A stretch of 64,000 nt of DNA from Streptomyces coffeae. Its GTDB lineage: Bacteria > Actinomycetota > Actinomycetes > Streptomycetales > Streptomycetaceae. The stretch spans positions 1-64,000 of the forward strand of contig NZ_JAERRF010000018.1 in NCBI RefSeq assembly GCF_016741875.1, given 5' to 3'. The position numbers and the translations under genes were made by a program. The stretch's first letter is position 1, and every line of letters starts with the position of its first letter. The notes under the pieces are model-generated. The model did no database searches, was not told the origin of the DNA, and was given only the letters and a program-made list of their open reading frames with translations. Below are positions 43,714 through 53,250 of the stretch, piece after piece.

Positions 43714-45501
43714 TCAGCGGGGAATCTGCTCCCAGCTCTCATCCGGTTTGCCGTTGCAGGTGTACTGGATCAGCTGCGTACCCTTCGTGGCGGTGGCGCC
43801 CAGAGCGAGGCACTTACCGGAATACACGTTCCGCAGCGCCTTGGTGCCGCTGTCGTACCACCACTTCTCGTCGACCGCCCCGTTGCAGGTGTACTGGATC
43901 ATCCCGCTGCCGTCATTGAGGTGCGAGGCGGCTCCCATGCACTTGCCCGAGTACTCGTTGCGCACGAAATACGCTGTCTTGCCGTTGGAGTCCGTGGTCT
44001 TCTCGAAGACCCAGCGCTCGTCCCGGGCGTTGTTGCAGCCCCACTGGATGACGGGGGCACCGTTCCCGGTCTTGCCGCCGCCACCCGCGCACAGGGCGCT
44101 ATAGGAGTTGCGCAGGTAGACGCTGTGGTCGGCCGCCCTGGGCTTGAGGGAGAACACGGAGCGTTGACCCTTGACCTCGTTCTGGCCCCAAAGGCGGCCG
44201 GACGAAGGCGAGTAGGAAAGGTTCTGTGTGTACATCGGTGAGCGAGTCAGGACCGTTCCGACCTCGCCGGGCTTCGCCTGATAGATGCACGAGTAGCTGT
44301 CCCATGGGCGGTTTTCACCCATGTACCCCTCGGGGCACTCGGCGGCCATGTAGTAGTAAGTGCCGTCCGTGGCAACGCCCTGCAACTGTCTGACCGGCGC
44401 CTTGAAGCCGCCGCTCGCCGTGGTCGAGCCGATGGTGTCACCGTTGTCCGCCGCGGGCAGGTCGGTTGCCGGGTTCAGGGGCCAGCGTGCCAGATGGGCC
44501 ACCGCCTTGTGGTCGCGCTTGTAGTACTCGCCGGACACAAGATGGTCCACCGAGCCACTGCGGTCCAGGCTCAGGGAGCCGAGGCAGGCGCGTCCCGTGA
44601 CATGGGGTGCTGGGCAGGCGCGCGGGTCGTCCTTAGAGGTGTCGATGGTGTACTTACCCACCATGGGGAGGGCCCACTGGTGATGAGCGGCGGAGGAGAC
44701 ACCGTCCTTGATGCCGACATCTTCGGAGATCGTCTGCATCTTCCACAGGTGCTGGAAGTCGTAGACCTGGAGCGTGTTGCCGTTGGCCACGAACAGCTTG
44801 TTGCCGTACCAGACCGCGCCGTCGGCGTGGTTCTTGGTGAGTTCCTTGAAGTTCCCGTTGTTCTCGTCGCCCGTCGGCTCGACCAGCAGGACGTGGCCGT
44901 AAGTCCATTCCTTGCCGGTGGAGTTGACGATGGAGATCCGGGCGTACGCGTCGTCGTTCTTGTAGTGCCAGGTCGCCACGTACAGGTGGTGACCGGAGTA
45001 GGTGCCGCTGGGATCGGCGTCGTGCGACGCGGTGAGGCCCTGCGGGGTCCAGTCGGGCGATGTGTCGTCGCCTGGGTCCCAGCAGAAGCCGTTGTACTGG
45101 AACGTACCGTTGAGCCCGGTGGTGTGGCACAGCGGGCGACCGGCGTGCTGCCCCGACAGGGCCACGCCGAGTGGCCCGTTCGTGGTGACCTTGCCGCTCT
45201 TCTCCACACCGCGGATCGCGGCACCGTAAGCGTCGTAATTCGATGCGCGGTCGATGTTGAGTCGGAACTGCTTGTACTCGGAGGCGGGCAGAGCGGTTAA
45301 CGGCCCTTCCATGGTGTCGGGTTCGGCCGAAGCCGTTCCTGCGGTCGTGAGGGCGAACGCGACCGCGGCGAGCGAGATGAGTGCCGCCACCAGGGAGCGC
45401 ACCCGGCGGCGGCGATGGCGGCCGCTCCTCCCGCCCGGTGCCGGTGCCGGTGCCGCAGTACCGGTCGCGAGAGCCTTCCTCGCGATCCCTTGAAGACGCA
45501 T
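43714..45501 (-). CDS. Secreted protein with C-terminal ricin-type beta-trefoil lectin domain
   Basis: 595 aa. The start ATG at 45501 has AAAGAGGAA upstream. A basic N-terminus (GRHRRRRVRSL) and a hydrophobic stretch ending ASAEP form a signal peptide. The middle (about 60-450) is a secreted domain with VATWHYKNDDAYARISIVNS and VWYGNKLFVANGNTLQVYDF, beta-propeller-like, enzyme activity not clear. The C-terminal about 130 residues are a ricin B-type trefoil with three repeats (VIQWGCNNARDERW, MIQYTCNGAVDEKW, LIQYTCNGKPDESW), which probably binds a polysaccharide. Codon 68 is TTA (45300-45298), so translation may depend on bldA. Confidence 0.88.
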   Translation of the reverse strand: MRLQGIARKALATGTAAPAPAPGGRSGRHRRRRVRSLVAALISLAAVAFALTTAGTASAEPDTMEGPLTALPASEYKQFRLNIDRASNYDAYGAAIRGVEKSGKVTTNGPLGVALSGQHAGRPLCHTTGLNGTFQYNGFCWDPGDDTSPDWTPQGLTASHDADPSGTYSGHHLYVATWHYKNDDAYARISIVNSTGKEWTYGHVLLVEPTGDENNGNFKELTKNHADGAVWYGNKLFVANGNTLQVYDFQHLWKMQTISEDVGIKDGVSSAAHHQWALPMVGKYTIDTSKDDPRACPAPHVTGRACLGSLSLDRSGSVDHLVSGEYYKRDHKAVAHLARWPLNPATDLPAADNGDTIGSTTASGGFKAPVRQLQGVATDGTYYYMAAECPEGYMGENRPWDSYSCIYQAKPGEVGTVLTRSPMYTQNLSYSPSSGRLWGQNEVKGQRSVFSLKPRAADHSVYLRNSYSALCAGGGGKTGNGAPVIQWGCNNARDERWVFEKTTDSNGKTAYFVRNEYSGKCMGAASHLNDGSGMIQYTCNGAVDEKWWYDSGTKALRNVYSGKCLALGATATKGTQLIQYTCNGKPDESWEQIPR

Positions 45502-45719
45502 GGGTTCCTCTTTCACTGTCCCCGGAGCCTTGTCCGGGCGCACGCAATAGCGCGCGTCCAGTCAGTTTTGTCCCGACTGGAGACACTGGCGATAGCACAG
45601 CGTCCACATTTCAGTTGGCTGTCCGTCTACTCGCCGGATGCGATCGGTTGCCTTGCGTCGGCCTGATCAGATCCAGCGTTCCGCGATCGCGTTCATCCGC
45701 AGCACTCGGACACGCGCTG

Positions 45720-46133
45720 CTACCAACGGTCGCCGCAGTACATGTTCTGGCCGTGCCAGTCCCAGGCCCGGAGGTAGACGGCTCGCGCCCCGTTGTACGT
45801 ATGTGTGGAGCGCGGCTTGACGGGGACGATCTGGTAGCGGCCGGAATTCCAGTAGATCTCAGCCATGACCTGTACGTCTCGGTCGACGGAAGTTGCCCCG
45901 AAGTGCCCTTTGTAACCCCCGCCGCTGTAGTGGTGCCACGTCTTCCAGACGTGGGCGGCCTTGCCGTGAATCCAGACCGTGGTGGAGGGCACCCTGCTCG
46001 TCCCGGCTTGGGCCGCCGCTCCGGACGCCGACCCGGTGGAGCGACTGGCCGCGTCTGCCGGGCCGACGGCAAGCGCTCCGCTGACCAGAGCCACGGCCGC
46101 CGCCGCTGCGGCGAGATGCTTGTGTACGGGCAT
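45720..46133 (-). CDS. Small secreted protein of unknown function
   Basis: 137 aa. ATG at 46133 has AGGGGGG upstream; the preceding frame is not coding-like. Signal peptide: MPVHKHLAAAAAAVALVSG ending near VGPADAA. The mature part carries TTVWIHGKAAHVWKTWHHYS, then VMAEIYWNSGRYQIVPVKPR and a C-terminal WDWHGQNMYCGDRW, aromatic-rich, with a single Cys. No known family recognised; it could be a cell-surface or hydrophobic-interaction protein. Confidence 0.7.
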   Translation of the reverse strand: MPVHKHLAAAAAAVALVSGALAVGPADAASRSTGSASGAAAQAGTSRVPSTTVWIHGKAAHVWKTWHHYSGGGYKGHFGATSVDRDVQVMAEIYWNSGRYQIVPVKPRSTHTYNGARAVYLRAWDWHGQNMYCGDRW

Positions 46134-46269
46134 GGTCGATTCCCCCCTGGTGACGCCGGACGGCTCCGGTGCCGTGCCGCCTCGAGCGTCGGCATGACAG
46201 TGCGGACACGTCGAGCGTGCGGCGGCGTCCTGGAAACCCCACCGTGCCCGGGTCTGGCCGACACTCCCC

Positions 46270-46675
46270 CGACCAGGTGACGGTGGATGCAGCCCTTGAT
46301 CTCCTGCCGAAGTGCCTTCTGTCACGGCAGCGTTGGCCCGGGGCCCTGCAGGTCTGCCACGTTGGTGAGGAAGGCGACCGCCAGGTCGACCGCCGCGCGC
46401 CCCAGCCAGGCCAGCTGCGGCGTCCGAGCGCCGCGGCCTGCCCGGCGAGTCCCTCGACGAAGCGCGCCAGAAACGTACCTGCCCCGGCCTCCGAGGAGAC
46501 GGGCCGGGCCACCAGGGACCGCAGCGCGTCATGGGACACGGGCAACTCAGTGCCCGGCAAGTGCAGGATCATCGCCCGGGACAGCTGCTCTCTGCCGACC
46601 CCCGCCACATCGAAGGGCCCCACGGGGTCCCACAACACCAAGTCGCCGGGCACCAGACGGGTGACCCTTCGGCCC
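46270..46675 (-). pseudogene. Broken AraC-family regulator
   Basis: One minus frame reads VTRLVPGDLVLWDPVGPFDV, then LPVSHDALRSLVARPVSSEA and TFLARFVEGLAGQAAALG, the ligand-binding half of AraC_binding_2 regulators. The continuation LAWLGRAAVDLAVAFLTNVA is in another frame and runs into a stop. After it ALRQEIKGCIHRHL marks the start of the AraC HTH, followed by no usable HTH. Frameshift plus premature stop make this a dead gene. Confidence 0.65.
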
Positions 46676-46858
46676 CGATCCGGCTCCGCGCAGGGGGAGG
46701 TGTCATCCCGACCCAGGTGGCCGAGGCCGACGAGACCGTCGTTGCCATCGCCGGCCCCTGCGGGAGGGGGCCCGCAACGCCTGCACACGGTCCGTGCTGA
46801 AGTAACTCAGCGGCTTGATGATGCTCGCGGCCGGGATTCCACGGATGATACTGGGCAA

Positions 46859-47659
46859 GTGATCCACACTCCGGAAGAACCGCAGTCCCTACCCACCGAG
46901 CTGCATGCCTACCTGGAGGAACTCCTCCGACGCACACGCGCGGTGTGCGGACCGCATCTGGTGAGTGTCTTCGCGGTCGGTTCTCTGGCGCTGGCGGACT
47001 ACCGGCACGGGCGCAGCGATGTCGATGTGACGGTCGTCGTGGAGCCGTCACTGTCCGGATCAGCTCTGCACGACCTGGCCGGGGCCCTCGCCCACCCTCA
47101 TCTGTCCTGTCCCGCAGCGGGGCTGGAGCTGGTGGTCTACGGAAGGGATTTCGTCGGCCGTCCTTCTGGTGAAGCGGGGTATCTTCTGGACCTCAACACC
47201 GGCCCGCTGCTGTCGAACCGGGTCAGCTTCGACGCGGCGCAATCCCCGTCGTTCTGGTATGTCATCGACCGCTCCGTTGGGCACCAGGCCGGACTCTCGC
47301 TGTTCGGTCGGCCCGCACGCGAGGGGGTCGCCGCACCGGATCGCGCGGATGTGCTCGCCGCACTCCGCGCTTCGGTCCTCGAGCACAGCGACGGCGAAGG
47401 TCACCTCGCCGACAACCGTGTACTCAACGGCTGCCGTTCAGTGGTGTTCTGCCGTACGGGTCGCTGGATGGCCAAGCGCGGGGCCGCGCAGGAAATCGCT
47501 ACGACCGAAGAGGATTTCCGGCCGCTCATCGAGAGCGCTGTGCACAGCTTCGAGCGCCCCCGCTCATCCGCGGTCCCCCTGCCCACCGCCGAGGTGCAGG
47601 CGTTCTTGGCCTGGGTCCGCGAACGCGTCGACGAGACCGCCTCGGCGGCCGGGGTCTGA
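46859..47659 (+). CDS. Nucleotidyltransferase-fold protein (aminoglycoside adenylyltransferase-like)
   Basis: 266 aa. Pol-beta-type nucleotidyltransferase motif: VGSLALADYRHGRSDVDVTV with the GS and DxD metal residues near 40-58. The second half resembles the DUF4111/AadA C-terminal domain (LNGCRSVVFCRTGRWMAKRG). Such proteins adenylylate aminoglycosides or small molecules; here the substrate is not clear. GTG at 46859 is the only reasonable start after the upstream pseudogene; its ribosome site is weak. The longer frame to 46169 is not coding. Confidence 0.8.
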   Translation: MIHTPEEPQSLPTELHAYLEELLRRTRAVCGPHLVSVFAVGSLALADYRHGRSDVDVTVVVEPSLSGSALHDLAGALAHPHLSCPAAGLELVVYGRDFVGRPSGEAGYLLDLNTGPLLSNRVSFDAAQSPSFWYVIDRSVGHQAGLSLFGRPAREGVAAPDRADVLAALRASVLEHSDGEGHLADNRVLNGCRSVVFCRTGRWMAKRGAAQEIATTEEDFRPLIESAVHSFERPRSSAVPLPTAEVQAFLAWVRERVDETASAAGV

Positions 47660-47818
47660 GCCTCAGCTCCAGCCGTACTCAGAACGGCTCGCCGCATTCC
47701 GCACCGATGCGGGCAACCGGGCCCGTCGGACCGACTCGACGTCCAGAGCGGTGCTCGGTCGTGCCAATCGACGGCCCAGAACGCGAAGTTGGGCCCCTGC
47801 ATCCGGCCCGTGATCGTG

Positions 47819-49909
47819 TCATGCGGGCTGTATGGCGATGGTGCAGAGTCTCTTGGTGGCGCGGGTGAGGGCGACGTACAGGTCGCGTTCGCCACCGGGG
47901 CGGGCCGCGGCGATCTCCTGCGGGTCGGCGACCACAACCGCGTCGAATTCCAGGCCGCGAACCTGAGACGCCGGCACCACGCGTGCCCACTGGGTGATCC
48001 CTGCCGCTACCAGCTGTTCCGTTCTGGTGTCCGCGCAGATGACTGCCAGCAGGTCGCCGGGGTGCTCCGTGGCCTGTGCCCGTAGGTCCGCGGTCAAGGT
48101 GGCGGTGAGATCCCGCCGGTGGGTGCTGAGGGTGCGCGGCATCTGGCCGTGGCGGATCGCGCGGCTCGGCGTCTGTCCTGGGGCGATGCGGGTGAGCAGA
48201 CTGCGGGTGGCTGCCAGGATCTCGTGGGTGGTGCGGTAGCTGACGGTCAGGGTGTGCAGGGCGTATCGGGTGCCCAGGTGCGGTCCCAGGGCCTCGGTCC
48301 AGTCCTGCGCCGTCGCCGCGGGACCGGCCTGGGCGAAGTCGCCGACCAGTGTCATCGACTGGGTGGGGCAGCGGCGCAGGACCATCCGCCACTGCATGGC
48401 GGTCAGTTCCTGGGCTTCGTCGACGACGACGTGGCCGAAGGTCCGTTCGGGCGGGCCGTCGACCAGGCTCGCCGCCTCGTCCAGCAACGCCACATCGGCG
48501 TCGGTCCAGGAGGCGCCGGGGGCGCGCAGCAGCCGGGATCGCTCGTCAGCGGTCAGCGACGGCAGGTGGATGCCCATCGCGTCGGTGTCTGCCAGCAGGG
48601 CGTGGACAAGGGCTCCGGGGGTCAGGCGCGGCCACAGTGATTCCACCGCCCGGTCGATGTGGGCGTTGTCGAGCAGGTCCGCGCGGACGGTGTCGGCATC
48701 GAACTCGGCGGCCGGTCCCTCGGCCGGCGGGTCGTCGAGACCGAGGGCGCGCAGGTCGGCCTCGACGGTCTGGTCGAGGTCGATACCTGTGCTCGCCAGG
48801 GCCTCGGCGTCGAAGTCCTCGAGGGTGTCGATCGTGGCCCGCTCCATGGCGCTGGTGACCGCATTCACCAGGTGCCGTTTGAACTCCTCTCTGGCGGGGT
48901 TGTGCGCCAGGCCGCTGGAGACGGCGGCGTCCCTCGCCCTCACGACCTCTTCGTTCGGCAGACGGACCAGTTCCCGTCCCACCCACACGGCGAAATCCCC
49001 GCCCGTGGCTTGGGCGGAGCGGAGCAGGCCGGCCAGCGCATCGGCCAGCTCGGCGCGGCCCTTGAGGCGAGCGGTGCCGAACGGCTCCACACGGTCGGGC
49101 ACCACCTGTGCGAGGTCGGCACACTCCGCCAGGACCACGTCGTTCTCCCCGAGCGAGGGCAGCACCTGGGAGACGTAGTCGAGGAATCGCGGATTGGGCC
49201 CGAGTACCAGCACCCCTTGCGCCGCGACGCGTGGAAGCGCATAGAGCGCGAACGCGGCCCGATGCAGCGCGACCACGGTCTTGCCCGTGCCAGGGCCACC
49301 CTGGACCACGGTCACCCCACGACGCGCAGAGCGCACGATGGCGTCCTGCTCCGCCTGGAGCGTCGCCACGGCAGCCCGCATCCGTCCCGTCCGTCCAGCC
49401 TCCAGCGCCTGCGCCAGCGGGTCGTCGCCCACAACATCGTCAGTGGCCGGAGCGGAACCGTCCAGGAGCTCGTCACTCACCGCTCGCACCGTGCGGCCTT
49501 CGACGCGCAGGTGGCGACGGCGTCGTAGGCCCATCGGATGCAGTGGTGTCGCCGTGTAGAACGGCCGCGCCGCCTCCGCGCGCCAGTCCACCAGCAGCGG
49601 CACATCGTGCTCGTCGGCGTGCAGGCCGATCCGCCCGATGTGCAGCAGCGTCCCGTCCGCCCGGTCGATCCGGCCGAAGACCATCCCCGCATCGGCCCTC
49701 TCCAGCCGGCGAATCTGCCCGGCCAGGCGCCCGGCAGCCACCTCGCGCGCATGCACGTCGCCCGCGCTGCCGCCCGAGGACAGCAGCACATCCTTCAACT
49801 GCTTCCGCGCGTCCTCAAGCCGCTGGTCCAACACCCCGTACATGGCGGACACCCGCGTCTGCTCCGCCTCTATCTGGCACGCAGCGACATCGTCGTTGAA
49901 CCCCACCAA
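47819..49909 (-). CDS. HelD-like UvrD/Rep-family helicase
   Basis: About 696 aa. The N-terminal arm (VSAMYGVLDQRLEDARKQLK) is a coiled coil. Helicase motifs: I GGPGTGKTVVALHR near 210, II VVVDEAQELTAMQW, III TLVGDFAQAGP, IV TVSYRTTHEIL, VI YVALTRATKRL. This layout fits HelD, an ATPase that releases RNA polymerase from DNA or RNA; actinobacterial HelD/HelR proteins can protect polymerase from rifampicin. The start is TTG 49909 or GTG 49906, with AAGGG upstream. It is monocistronic; an inverted repeat lies about 55 bp upstream. Confidence 0.88.
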   Translation of the reverse strand: MVGFNDDVAACQIEAEQTRVSAMYGVLDQRLEDARKQLKDVLLSSGGSAGDVHAREVAAGRLAGQIRRLERADAGMVFGRIDRADGTLLHIGRIGLHADEHDVPLLVDWRAEAARPFYTATPLHPMGLRRRRHLRVEGRTVRAVSDELLDGSAPATDDVVGDDPLAQALEAGRTGRMRAAVATLQAEQDAIVRSARRGVTVVQGGPGTGKTVVALHRAAFALYALPRVAAQGVLVLGPNPRFLDYVSQVLPSLGENDVVLAECADLAQVVPDRVEPFGTARLKGRAELADALAGLLRSAQATGGDFAVWVGRELVRLPNEEVVRARDAAVSSGLAHNPAREEFKRHLVNAVTSAMERATIDTLEDFDAEALASTGIDLDQTVEADLRALGLDDPPAEGPAAEFDADTVRADLLDNAHIDRAVESLWPRLTPGALVHALLADTDAMGIHLPSLTADERSRLLRAPGASWTDADVALLDEAASLVDGPPERTFGHVVVDEAQELTAMQWRMVLRRCPTQSMTLVGDFAQAGPAATAQDWTEALGPHLGTRYALHTLTVSYRTTHEILAATRSLLTRIAPGQTPSRAIRHGQMPRTLSTHRRDLTATLTADLRAQATEHPGDLLAVICADTRTEQLVAAGITQWARVVPASQVRGLEFDAVVVADPQEIAAARPGGERDLYVALTRATKRLCTIAIQPA

Positions 49910-50624
49910 CGGTCAGCCCTTCCCTCGACAGGGCCTCCACTATGCGACCGAATTCCCGCAAAAGTAAGGCTTGACTTACCTGCCCCCGTCAGCCGCCCGA
50001 GACGAGAAGCAGCAGCTCAGCGGGGCGCCTGCCCGAACCGATGCGTTGCCCGGCAATCGGCGCTGCCCGCGCAGTGGCCCCGTGTGCGCGGTCGCGCCAT
50101 GCCCACGGCAACACCGCGAGGAGAATCACGACCGCACGAGATGAACATGCGCACCGCGCCGTCGCTCACCGCCGCCCCGGGGTGCAGAGGAAATGCCCGC
50201 AGGGTATCCGTGCGCGCTACGCCGACCGGGTGACCATTCGTCAACCTTCTTGCCGTCCCGTCGCCCCTATGGGTTACTGAAGGCATCCAACCGGTGGGTC
50301 GCCCATCCCTTCCCGGGAGTTCGGCAGTCGACCCGCCCGTTGTTCCGCGTGTGTGTGCGTGCAGCGGTCATGGTCCCTGCCCCGCGGCGAGCTCCCTCTG
50401 GAAGGGGTCACAGGCCCACTTCGGGCCCGACTCCGGTGTCGGCGAGGGTGCACCTACCTCACTTCTCGGGGGCGGAACGAGAACGCGCGTCCCGCCGCAC
50501 CGACAGCGGACTCCACCCCTGCTCCAGGTGCCGGCGTGCACCGGCAGCCGACGAACCCGTGTACTCGGCTGTGCAAACGGCTTGCGCTCGCCGTCACTCC
50601 GGACAGTTCGACAGGAGGACATCC
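49910..50624. other. Intergenic region with inverted repeat
   Basis: About 715 bp between divergent genes, no gene I can support. GTAAG-GCTTGA-CTTAC (49964-49979) is a perfect 5+6+5 inverted repeat about 60 bp before the helicase start and is a candidate operator or promoter element. A clear AGGAGG lies at the right end for the downstream gene. Confidence 0.45.
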
Positions 50625-51521
50625 ATGTCCCTGCAGATGCTTGCGAACGATGGCGGCCGTCTCGGCCAGGGTGGCGACGGCTGGCCCGGTCCGGGTCCCG
50701 GCCCGGGCTGGCCGGGACCGGGCTGGCCGGGCGGGGGCTTCCCGCCGTCGACGCCGCTGTTGCTCGCGGTCGTACCCGCCTCCGGCCCCACGGCCGGTGG
50801 CAACATCGTCCTGGTCGTCGGCCTGGGCCTGAGCAGCGCCACCGGTGTTTCCTTCGGCGGCACGCCGGCGACCATTCTGGCTCGGGACCCCTTCGGCCTG
50901 GCGATCGCCGTCACCGCGCCGGCCCACGCCGCGGGCACCGTACCCGTGACCGTCATCACCCCCAGTGGCCCCAGCAACGCGGTGAACTACACCTACGGGG
51001 CGCTGACCCTCCCGCCGACCGCCGCGTCGATCAACCCGACCACAGGCCCGGTCACCGGTGGCACTCCGTTCACCATCACCGGCACCAACCTGGCCAACGC
51101 GGTGGTCCTCTTCAACGGTCTGCCCGCCACCGGCGTGACCGTCAACCCGGCCGGCACCTCGCTGACCGGCATCACTCCGGCGGGCCTCGCTCCTGGCAAC
51201 GTCACCGTCTCCGTGGTGACCCCGGCCGGTATCACCACCGTGCCCGGCGGCTTCACCTACACCGGGGTGCCCCCGACCGCGGCCAGCATCACGCCCGCCA
51301 CAGGTCCGGCAGCCGGCGGCACCCCGTTCGTGATCATCGGCACCGGCCTGACCGGTGGCTCTGTGACCATCGGCGGCGCCGCGGCCACCGGGGTCAGCGT
51401 CAACGCCACGGGGACCCTGCTGGTCGGCATCACCCCGGCCGGCACCGTGGGTGTCCAGCCGGTCGTGGTCACCACCGCCGGCGGCACGGCGACCGTCCCG
51501 GGCGGGTTCACCTACGTGTGA
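50625..51521 (+). CDS. IPT/TIG-repeat protein
   Basis: 298 aa. After a short N-terminus (MSLQMLANDGGRLGQGGDGW) comes a Pro/Gly/Trp stretch (GPGPGPGWPGPGWPGG), then three IPT/TIG immunoglobulin-like domains of about 80 residues: each begins with a 'P.SGPTAGG' or 'TGPVTGGTPFTITG'-type turn. The last ends VPGGFTYV. No classical signal peptide is visible. Such proteins are often surface or secreted binding proteins. ATG at 50625 has AGGAGG nine bases upstream. A perfect 17-bp hairpin follows. Confidence 0.85.
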   Translation: MSLQMLANDGGRLGQGGDGWPGPGPGPGWPGPGWPGGGFPPSTPLLLAVVPASGPTAGGNIVLVVGLGLSSATGVSFGGTPATILARDPFGLAIAVTAPAHAAGTVPVTVITPSGPSNAVNYTYGALTLPPTAASINPTTGPVTGGTPFTITGTNLANAVVLFNGLPATGVTVNPAGTSLTGITPAGLAPGNVTVSVVTPAGITTVPGGFTYTGVPPTAASITPATGPAAGGTPFVIIGTGLTGGSVTIGGAAATGVSVNATGTLLVGITPAGTVGVQPVVVTTAGGTATVPGGFTYV

Positions 51522-51558
51522 CCCGCTGAACCACTGCCACTGAGCATGTCGGCGGTGG

Positions 51559-51595
51559 GTGCCGGCCTCCGGAAGACCCTTCCGGAGGCCGGCAC
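51559..51595. terminator. Strong terminator hairpin
   Basis: Perfect 17-bp inverted repeat (GTGCCGGCCTCCGGAAG, loop ACC, complement), 37 bp after the IPT gene stop and before the converging SMI1/KNR4 gene. Confidence 0.92.
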
Positions 51596-51660
51596 CGTCA
51601 TGTGTCCACGGCACCCGCGATCGCACACCACGGCGCTGGACCGAAGCCGCGTGTCACCGC

Positions 51661-53250
51661 CTATCTGGGGTCGGGACAGCGAGGCAGATCACCTTTGTGG
51701 TGCTCGGCCTCGGCCCCGAACCGGAGGGTCCATGTGTGCGCCTCGCGCGGTGACGGATCACCCCCGAGAGCGACGGCCGCGAGCGGGGGCACCTTGACGC
51801 GGTATTCCCACAACTCCTGCCACTGCTCGTACCGGAGACAGAGGTGGAGCAGCCCGTCCAGCTCCGCGATCGCCTCGATACCGCGGACCTCCGCACCAGA
51901 GAGGTCAAGGCCACTCAGCCGGGGGAGGGTGCGCAGCACCTGGATCGCGACGGGTTGCTGCGAGCAGAGTGTGAGCGTGCGCAACGTCGGATGGCCTGCC
52001 AGCGGTGCCAGATCCGCCACCTCCTGGTCGGCGGGCTCAAGGACGAGCCGGAGCGCCTCGACCCCGGCCTCGCGCAGGGCCGCGAGGTCGGGGGCATCGC
52101 GGCCGGTCAGCGTCACGCGGCGGCGGTTGTCGCCGCCGACCGCCGGGTGCTGTCCCGGCAGCCCGGTTTCGATGTGCAGACGGAGGTCGATGTCCTCGCG
52201 TTCGAGGTCCTCTTCGTCCAGGTACTGGTTCAGTACCTCGAGGTCGATGTCTTCCGGATCGAGATCGTCGAGGTCTTCGAGAGCGGGATCGTCGGTGCGA
52301 AGGGTGTAGTCCCCGCGCCCCAGCGCCTCAATGTGGCGTCGCAGCAGCGTGGTGACGGAGTCGGCAACGTATACGGCCCCGTAGTCCTTGCCGATACGGA
52401 CAACCTGACCGGGACGCCCGGACGGGCCGGGGTCCAGATCGACGGCAAGGAAGTCACCGCCACTGTTCGTGGCGAACCGGAACCACCCTTCGCGGTGTGC
52501 GGACCGTTTCACCGCCCCCGGCGGATCGGAGTCGGCGACGGCCGACCACAGGGGGTCGTCCGTCCACGTCAGCTTGGGAGACCAGAAGCCGGACCGGTCC
52601 AGGGTGTGCTCCAGCGCGAACCAGGTCTGGTTCTCCCAGAGCATGCCCTCACCACTCTCGCCATCGGCCACGCTGTACAAAGCCATCAGATCGGGCGGCA
52701 TCGTGACGCCGTACCCCTGCGAGAGGCGGGCCCGGACCGCCGCGTCGAGTGGCGGGTGAAGGCCGTCTTCCCGTCCGAGAATCCCGGTGCGACGGCCGAG
52801 GTACTCACGGAACAGCCGGACCGCCTCCTCCGGGTCTCCCGCGAACGTCGGGTCAGCCGGCCCTTCCTCCAGGTCGCCCGGTTCGGGTGGGAGGTTCTCG
52901 GGCTCGAGCACCAGCAGCAGGGTGTCAGGGCTGGGCCAAGGACGTACGGCAGCCGGGCTGGTGAATGCCTCGAAGCGGCCGGATGACTCGACGACGAGTT
53001 CGAGGTCGAGCGGGCCCGGCGCCACCGTGTCGAAGTAGAACGTCCAGTACGGGTCACCGATGATGTCCACGTCCATCTCGGCAGTGCGGCCATGGCGCAC
53101 GTCGTACCAGGCAGCGTGCCGGCAAGACCTGGTTCTGCTCCCTGAGACCCTCACTCGCCCACGCTGCCACCCTCTCGGTGCGGCTTCGGTGACTTTACGA
53201 GCAAGGTGCTCGATGAGCTGAGCGAGGCTGATCTCTCGTCGACGTGCCAT
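51661..53250 (-). CDS. SMI1/KNR4 (SUKH) family protein with LRR-like tail
   Basis: About 529 aa. The middle (about 165-300) has the SMI1/KNR4 core: [77 protein letters not shown]-fold proteins often act as immunity proteins to polymorphic toxins, or in cell-wall assembly in fungi. An acidic linker (DPALEDLDDLDPEDIDLEVL) follows, then a leucine-rich part (APLAGHPTLRTLTLCSQQPV, LSGLDLSGAEVRGIEAIAEL). The start is uncertain: ATG 53250 (MARRREISLAQLIEHLA) or the longer 53316. No toxin gene is evident next door. Confidence 0.75.
   Translation of the reverse strand: MARRREISLAQLIEHLARKVTEAAPRGWQRGRVRVSGSRTRSCRHAAWYDVRHGRTAEMDVDIIGDPYWTFYFDTVAPGPLDLELVVESSGRFEAFTSPAAVRPWPSPDTLLLVLEPENLPPEPGDLEEGPADPTFAGDPEEAVRLFREYLGRRTGILGREDGLHPPLDAAVRARLSQGYGVTMPPDLMALYSVADGESGEGMLWENQTWFALEHTLDRSGFWSPKLTWTDDPLWSAVADSDPPGAVKRSAHREGWFRFATNSGGDFLAVDLDPGPSGRPGQVVRIGKDYGAVYVADSVTTLLRRHIEALGRGDYTLRTDDPALEDLDDLDPEDIDLEVLNQYLDEEDLEREDIDLRLHIETGLPGQHPAVGGDNRRRVTLTGRDAPDLAALREAGVEALRLVLEPADQEVADLAPLAGHPTLRTLTLCSQQPVAIQVLRTLPRLSGLDLSGAEVRGIEAIAELDGLLHLCLRYEQWQELWEYRVKVPPLAAVALGGDPSPREAHTWTLRFGAEAEHHKGDLPRCPDPR

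Noticed and set aside
46169-46858. Upstream extension of the nucleotidyltransferase frame
   Set aside because: The extension overlays the broken AraC gene and is Arg/Ser/Pro rich; the nucleotidyltransferase fold starts at about 46859.
49961-49982. Iron-box (DmdR/IdeR) reading of the AAGTAAGGCTTGACTTACCT stretch before the helicase gene
   Set aside because: Only partial match to the iron-box consensus and the two half-sites are wrongly spaced; reported only as an inverted repeat.
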